From the NCBI GenBank assembly GCA_027483005.1, contig JAIXVN010000381.1, positions 1 to 10,625 of the forward strand: a stretch of 10,625 nucleotides of DNA. The letters are read 5' to 3'. This document shows, piece after piece, positions 6,590 to 10,625 of the stretch. The first letter of the stretch is position 1. The number at the start of each line of letters is the position of its first letter. A model generated the notes under the pieces. It searched no databases and was not told where the DNA came from. It was given only the letters and a program-made list of their open reading frames with translations. This DNA comes from Verrucomicrobiaceae bacterium (GTDB lineage Bacteria; Verrucomicrobiota; Verrucomicrobiia; Verrucomicrobiales; Akkermansiaceae). A program made the translations under genes and the position numbers.

Positions 6590-6608
6590 AGCTCCCGCCG
6601 CATGATCC
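6569..6608. repeat. Perfect 14-bp inverted repeat over the jet promoter and jetA start codon
   Basis: The left arm GGATCATGCGGCGG (6569-6582) and the right arm CCGCCGCATGATCC (6595-6608) are exact reverse complements around a 12-base spacer (6583-6594). The repeat stops at 14 pairs, since the flanking bases do not pair. The spacer carries the candidate -10 box, and the right arm includes the jetA ATG (6602-6604). As DNA it has the size and placement of an operator for a dimeric repressor. As RNA made from an upstream promoter it would be a stable hairpin masking the start codon. A half-site-like copy GGATCCTGC occurs at 6542-6550. Confidence 0.85.
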
Positions 6609-8080
6609 CGCCGAATCTCAGTGAAAAGCTTCTCGCGTCCGTCTCGCGGGACTTTTTCCGCCCGCTGACCCGCCCGTCGGCGGCGATCTACGTCGATTGC
6701 GCGGAGCGGCTGGCCGACGAGGCCGGCGAGGCGGGTCGCATCCCGCAGACCGATGCCATCGCGCTGATCCGGGAAATCCTGGCGGCGCATCCGGAGATCG
6801 TGCTGGAGGACGACGAGGGAGCCTCCCTGCGCGACGCCCGCCAGCGGGCCGGTCAGATTTTCAACCGCCTCTGCGATGCCCGCTGGATCGAGGACCAGCA
6901 GCTCGGCCTGCACGAACGCTGGGCCCTCGTTTCCCCAGGCCTCCGTCCACTGCTCCGGCTGCTGCGCGAGCTGGCGGAGGATGAGATCGCCGAGCTCAAG
7001 ACCTTCGCCGACACCGTGCGCGGCGTTTGCGAAACCCTCGAACGCCCCGGCATTCTCGATCCGCGACTGCACGATCCCGATCCGTTCCGCGCGACCGTGA
7101 CCGATGTCAACTCGCGGCTCGAAAACGCCATCATCCAGCTTCACGGCGTCGAGAAACTCATCTCGCTCTTCGACCGCCGCCAGCGTCTCAGCGACTCGCC
7201 TGCGGAAACCCTGCGGCTGCTTTATGCCGAGTTCGGGGCCGGTCAGCACATGGTTTGCTACGATGCCCTTCGTAGAAGCGGACTGCTGCCCCGCCTTCAG
7301 GTGCTGCGTTCGATGGTGGCGGAGCGTCGCGATGATCCGCTTTCCAAGGAGCGCCTCGCCCAAGGCCTGGCCGCGCATTACCACTGGGACGAGTCCGAGG
7401 CCTATCATCGGGCCGAGAAGGCGCTGCGCGATCTGGAGCACCGGCTTTCCGCGATCCGGTTGGTGGCGGATGCGATCGATGCCCGCATGGCCTCGTTCAA
7501 CCAGCTTTCGCAGCAACGTTACCGCTATCAGACCGAGCTGCGTGGACGGCGTCCGGAAATCGTGAAGGCCTACTGCGAGGCGGTGAATCTGATGCACGAA
7601 GGCACCCGCCTCAGTGCCCTTCGCGAAACCGAACCTGACTTCGCGCCCCAGATTCCGGAGGTGAAGTTTTTCTTCGGGCTGGAGTCGCTGGCCCGCACGC
7701 GTCGCACCAAGGCCCCGGCCGATCTAACGTTCGGCAGCGACGGCGAATCGCGCTCGGAATCCGAGGACGACACCCTGGCCGCCCTGCGCGAACGCCAGCG
7801 GCTGGCGCTCACCCCGCAGCGGGCCGCACGGCTGGTGGCACGGCTCATGCCGGAAAAGGCCGCCACGATCGCGACCTCGGGATTCGCCGCCGCGGACCTC
7901 GACGAGATGCTCGATCTGCTGGCCATCGCCGCCTACGACCACGCCGTCACCGCCGACGGTCAGCGGGTGAAATGGCGCATCGACGGCCCGGGCAAAACCA
8001 CCGGCCTCGAACCCGACTCGATCCCGCGTGATCCGCAGGCCGGCTGGCAGATGGAACGCTTCGAAATCTCCCGGCTCTAA
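6602..8080 (+). CDS. jetA: Wadjet defence protein JetA (kleisin subunit)
   Basis: Kleisin-like subunit of the Wadjet SMC complex, which protects cells against plasmids by recognising and cleaving small closed circular DNA. The 492-residue product matches the JetA family at its N-terminus (ASVSRDFFRPLTRPSAAIYVDCAERL, about 12-37), followed by winged-helix-like helices up to about 135 (DARQRAGQIFNRLCDARWIE, 78-97) and a long helical middle (165-330). An acidic, Ser-rich segment (about 378-392) looks like a flexible linker before a C-terminal helical domain (395-450) that would contact the SMC head. The N-terminal pattern resembles the JetA of type II systems more than the DUF3375 type, but I could not confirm the type. 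The ATG start lies inside the inverted repeat at 6569-6608 and no Shine-Dalgarno is present. It is the first gene of a tight operon with jetB and jetC. Confidence 0.82.
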   Translation: MIPPNLSEKLLASVSRDFFRPLTRPSAAIYVDCAERLADEAGEAGRIPQTDAIALIREILAAHPEIVLEDDEGASLRDARQRAGQIFNRLCDARWIEDQQLGLHERWALVSPGLRPLLRLLRELAEDEIAELKTFADTVRGVCETLERPGILDPRLHDPDPFRATVTDVNSRLENAIIQLHGVEKLISLFDRRQRLSDSPAETLRLLYAEFGAGQHMVCYDALRRSGLLPRLQVLRSMVAERRDDPLSKERLAQGLAAHYHWDESEAYHRAEKALRDLEHRLSAIRLVADAIDARMASFNQLSQQRYRYQTELRGRRPEIVKAYCEAVNLMHEGTRLSALRETEPDFAPQIPEVKFFFGLESLARTRRTKAPADLTFGSDGESRSESEDDTLAALRERQRLALTPQRAARLVARLMPEKAATIATSGFAAADLDEMLDLLAIAAYDHAVTADGQRVKWRIDGPGKTTGLEPDSIPRDPQAGWQMERFEISRL

Positions 8081-8095
8081 CCGATTTTCCCCATC

Positions 8096-8731
8096 ATGTC
8101 CGATCCCCACTGGCCCCGTTTCTGGTCCGATGTCCCCGAGGACGATCGTCCGGCGATCCGCGAAATCCTTGGCGAGCTGCTCGGTCGCGGCACCCTGCTC
8201 GGCAGCACCGGCGCCGGGCGAGACCTCTTTCTTCTGGCGCGGGATCATTACCGCGAGCACCTCGGCGACTACCTCTCACCGCTCGGGCTGGAGCTGATCG
8301 TGGACGATGATTTCTCGCTGCTCCAGGCAAGGCCACGACCGGAGGCCTGCCACCTGCTTTCCCAGTTCACCAAGGATGAAACCCTGCTCCTGCTCGTGCT
8401 GTGGCGCGTGTGGGACGATCACCGCACCAACGAGGCCAGCAGCGCGGTCATTCTAACAGTCGATGATCTTTGGACGCGATTCCGCAACACCTTCGACAAG
8501 ATCGACCCGCCGGAAAAGACGCACCTCGACTCGCTGCTGAGCCGCTTGAAACGCCATCGCCTGATCCGCACGCACAAGCCGGAAGGTGCCTCGCAGCTCG
8601 GTGAAACCCTGATCGAGGTCCTGCCCAGCCTGCCGCGCGTGATCCCCTTCGACAGCCTTGAATCCTGCCTCGCCCGTGCCGCGCTTTACCAACCTTCCGA
8701 CGCCGCTGGAACCCCCACCTCCGAAGCCTGA
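8096..8731 (+). CDS. jetB: Wadjet defence protein JetB (MukE/KITE-like subunit)
   Basis: Small accessory subunit of the Wadjet condensin, expected to bind the JetA kleisin and DNA as MukE does in MukBEF. It has 211 residues and a DUF4194-like pattern: an N-terminal winged-helix region (about 18-56, with LLGRGTLLG and RDHYREHLGDYL), the GLELIVDDDFSLLQ turn (64-77), the characteristic LSQFTKDETLLLLVLWRVWDD (88-108), VDDLWTRFRNTF (122-133) and a second winged helix ending LLSRLKRHRLIRTHK (147-161). No catalytic site is expected or seen. The ATG at 8096 follows the jetA stop by 15 bases, without an evident ribosome binding site, and the stop is one base before jetC. Leu120 uses a rare CTA codon. 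The identification rests on family resemblance plus position between jetA and jetC. Confidence 0.82.
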   Translation: MSDPHWPRFWSDVPEDDRPAIREILGELLGRGTLLGSTGAGRDLFLLARDHYREHLGDYLSPLGLELIVDDDFSLLQARPRPEACHLLSQFTKDETLLLLVLWRVWDDHRTNEASSAVILTVDDLWTRFRNTFDKIDPPEKTHLDSLLSRLKRHRLIRTHKPEGASQLGETLIEVLPSLPRVIPFDSLESCLARAALYQPSDAAGTPTSEA

Positions 8732-8732
8732 C

Positions 8733-10625
8733 ATGCCCACACGCGTCCATCTCAGCCGCATCCTCGCCATCAACTGGTATGGCTACCGGCGTTTCATCGA
8801 TGTCTCCGGCCTGTCGCTCATCACCGGGGCCAACGGCTCGGGGAAAAGCGTTCTGTTGGATCTCATCCAGTTCGTGATGCTGGGTGAATCGCTCAGCCGT
8901 TTCAACAAGGCCGCCGCCGGAGCGGGCAGTGGACGCTCGCTGCGCGGCTACTGCCTCCGCGACACCAACACGCAGGGCAACGACGGCCAGGAACGCTACC
9001 TGCGACCCTCGGGCGTCACGCTTGCCGGGCTGGAATTCGTCTGGCCGCTGGTGAAGGGCGAGACCACCCCACGCCGCGAAACCTGGGGCGCGCGCATCGA
9101 GTTCGAAGGTCCCACCGCCCGCCCGCGGACCTTGTGGTTCACGATTCCTGGTCGTCTTGAGAGGGAGGATTTCCTGAGCCGCGACCTCGACCCGAACGCG
9201 CTGGCTTTCATGGCCGAGGACGAGTTCCGCGTGCACGTGAAACGCGATCTCGGTGGCGAGGTCTTCGATCGCCAGGCATCCTACCTTGAGGAAATGGGCT
9301 CGCGCAGCCACCTCGGTTTCGACCGCGTGCAGATGAACAAGACGCTGCCGAACTCGATGGCCTTCCAGCCGGTGGAGTCGTTCGAAAAGTTCATCCGCGC
9401 CTATCTGTTGGCGCCCGGACTGCCGGATGTGAAAGCGGTGCGCGCGAGTGTCGATGCCCACCGTCGCGCCCAGGAGCGCCTTGAAAAGATGCGCGACCAG
9501 CATGCCCGCCTGACGCGGATCAGCGCGAGGCATCACGAGTATCATTCGGCCGATCGCGATGCCCGGGTCCATGCCCATCTGCGCGATGCCCTGGCACATG
9601 AGCAGCGTCGCGAGTTGTTAGACTCGCGACGGACCCAGCTCGAACAGTTGCGCAGGCAAAATGCCGAGCAGCATTCCGATCACGAGGCCGCGCTTCAGGA
9701 GCGAAATGAACTCGACGGACAGCTTGCCAAGATCCGGCTCGTCGCAGGAAACGATCTTCAAATCACCCGCCTCGCCGAAGACCGGACGCGACGGGACGAG
9801 GTCGCACGTGAGCTCGATGGCCTGCGTGAAACCGAGAAGAGCGCCCGGCAGTTTCTCCACGATCGCACCCAGCACTGGAAGCAGTGGCTGCGCCTCGCGG
9901 CCGACCTCGGACTGGAGGAGCCGGACCCGGCAAGTGATTGGCTGAAGCAGATGCAGGGCGCGGATGAGACCGCCGCGCTCGATGCCGCTGCGAAGATGCC
10001 ACGGATCTATCAGACCATCGTCAACGACGCGCGTGACCAACTGCGTCCGATCGAGGAAAGGATCCGCGAGTTGGAGATCCGGGAAACGCGATTGAAGCGC
10101 GAGCTGGATGATCTGGATCACAAGGGCAGCGCCGCGCCGTCGCCACTGCTTGATGCCCTGAAGTCACGTGGGCAGAAGGCCGATGCGCTGGGTCGGGTCA
10201 TCGAGGTGAAGGCCGAGGCCGAGCCCTGGTGGCCGCTGCTCGAATCGCTGTTAGGGCAGCGTCGCGGCGCCGTGCTGGCGGAGGATTTCAAGGCCGCCTG
10301 GGATCAGGCGCGGAGGCTCGGTCACGTCGAGGAGCCACTGGTGCAGACCGAGGAACTCGGCCCTGCCCCGAAGGCGGCGAAGGCGGGAACGATCGCCTCG
10401 TTTTTCGAAACCAAGCACGTGCTCGCGCGGGCCTACCTGCATCACCTTTACGGCGATCTCGTCGCGGTGGAGAAGGCCTCGCAACTCGATGCCCACCCGC
10501 GCGCGTTTTCGAAGGACGGATGGTTGAAGGACCCGCCGCATCGCCAGCATTTCCAGCCCTCGAAGGAATTCACGATCGGCGAGGAAGGCCTGCGACGTCT
10601 GCGGACCCTGCGACAGGAGGAACTC
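8733..10625 (+). CDS. jetC: Wadjet defence protein JetC (SMC/MukB-like ATPase), N-terminal 631 residues, runs off right edge
   Basis: Motor subunit of Wadjet: an SMC ATPase whose dimer extrudes DNA loops and hands small circles to the JetD nuclease. The frame stays open for 631 codons to the window end. The N-terminal half of the ATPase head has the Walker A loop GANGSGKSVLLD (32-43), preceded by the NWYGYRRFIDV strand pair typical of this group and followed by FNKAAAG...SLRGYCL (57-75). A long coiled-coil-like segment rich in Arg, Glu, Leu and His (about 235-465) leads to the hinge-like part with RVIEVKAEAEPWWPLLESLLGQ (488-509) and the LARAYLHHLYGDLVAVE...HPRAFSKDGWLK block (564-599). The return coiled coil and the signature and Walker B motifs lie outside. 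The ATG is one base after the jetB stop, so coupling is likely. FNKAA and RSLRGY suggest a type II or III JetC over the type I form; this is a judgement from memory of the families. Confidence 0.9.
   Translation, partial: MPTRVHLSRILAINWYGYRRFIDVSGLSLITGANGSGKSVLLDLIQFVMLGESLSRFNKAAAGAGSGRSLRGYCLRDTNTQGNDGQERYLRPSGVTLAGLEFVWPLVKGETTPRRETWGARIEFEGPTARPRTLWFTIPGRLEREDFLSRDLDPNALAFMAEDEFRVHVKRDLGGEVFDRQASYLEEMGSRSHLGFDRVQMNKTLPNSMAFQPVESFEKFIRAYLLAPGLPDVKAVRASVDAHRRAQERLEKMRDQHARLTRISARHHEYHSADRDARVHAHLRDALAHEQRRELLDSRRTQLEQLRRQNAEQHSDHEAALQERNELDGQLAKIRLVAGNDLQITRLAEDRTRRDEVARELDGLRETEKSARQFLHDRTQHWKQWLRLAADLGLEEPDPASDWLKQMQGADETAALDAAAKMPRIYQTIVNDARDQLRPIEERIRELEIRETRLKRELDDLDHKGSAAPSPLLDALKSRGQKADALGRVIEVKAEAEPWWPLLESLLGQRRGAVLAEDFKAAWDQARRLGHVEEPLVQTEELGPAPKAAKAGTIASFFETKHVLARAYLHHLYGDLVAVEKASQLDAHPRAFSKDGWLKDPPHRQHFQPSKEFTIGEEGLRRLRTLRQEEL

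Noticed and set aside
6572..7597. Open frame of 341 codons on the minus strand opposite jetA
   Set aside because: Codon-bias shadow. JetA on the plus strand is supported by family pattern and operon structure.
8448..9599. Open frame of 383 codons on the minus strand across jetB and jetC
   Set aside because: Would overlap two genes with recognised motifs, including the Walker A loop of JetC; composition is that of an antisense shadow.
1..10625. CRISPR arrays, tRNA or rRNA genes, insertion sequences or attachment sites
   Set aside because: None were seen: no regularly spaced repeats, no transposase or integrase motif, and no tRNA-like cloverleaf recognised by eye.

Overview
The window is GC-rich, densely coded bacterial DNA. 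Several features suggest a verrucomicrobial chromosome (the Luteolibacter/Haloferula type): a membrane-anchored Ser/Thr kinase with a proline-rich C-terminal part, a secreted DUF3500 protein, mostly absent Shine-Dalgarno sites, and GTG starts placed almost directly behind -10-like boxes. This placement is my inference from gene content and style; there is no rRNA or other taxonomic marker in the window.

Layout. On the minus strand from 2664 down to 1 lie a Hanks-type Ser/Thr protein kinase and, downstream of it, the N-terminal third or less of a UvrA-family DNA-repair ATPase that runs off the left edge. Diverging from the kinase on the plus strand is a group II truncated haemoglobin (2838-3215). 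A stretch of about 310 bases with no convincing gene follows. Next come a CPBP-family membrane protease and thiamine-monophosphate kinase (thiL), translationally coupled by a 4-base overlap. A single DUF3500 secreted protein of unknown function has its own promoter-like sequence (5506-5540).

The right-hand 4 kb is a Wadjet plasmid-defence operon: jetA (kleisin), jetB (MukE/KITE-like) and jetC (SMC ATPase, cut by the right edge), packed with gaps of 15 and 1 bases. jetD, the TOPRIM nuclease subunit, should follow just outside the window. By family knowledge the JetABC condensin extrudes DNA loops and JetD cuts small circular DNA. No integrase, transposase or tRNA is visible beside the operon.

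The most interesting feature I found is not a gene. It is a perfect 14-bp inverted repeat with a 12-base spacer (6569-6608) that brackets the predicted -10 box of the jet operon and contains the jetA start codon in its right arm, with a further related half-site just after the DUF3500 stop. It looks like an operator for a repressor. In any read-through RNA it would also form a hairpin that hides the jetA start codon. A second pattern is that all six rare TTA/CTA leucine codons in the genes lie inside the pentamer CTAAC (or its complement GTTAG). A third is a set of promoter-like TANNCT boxes set 5-12 bases before start codons, implying leaderless or near-leaderless mRNAs.
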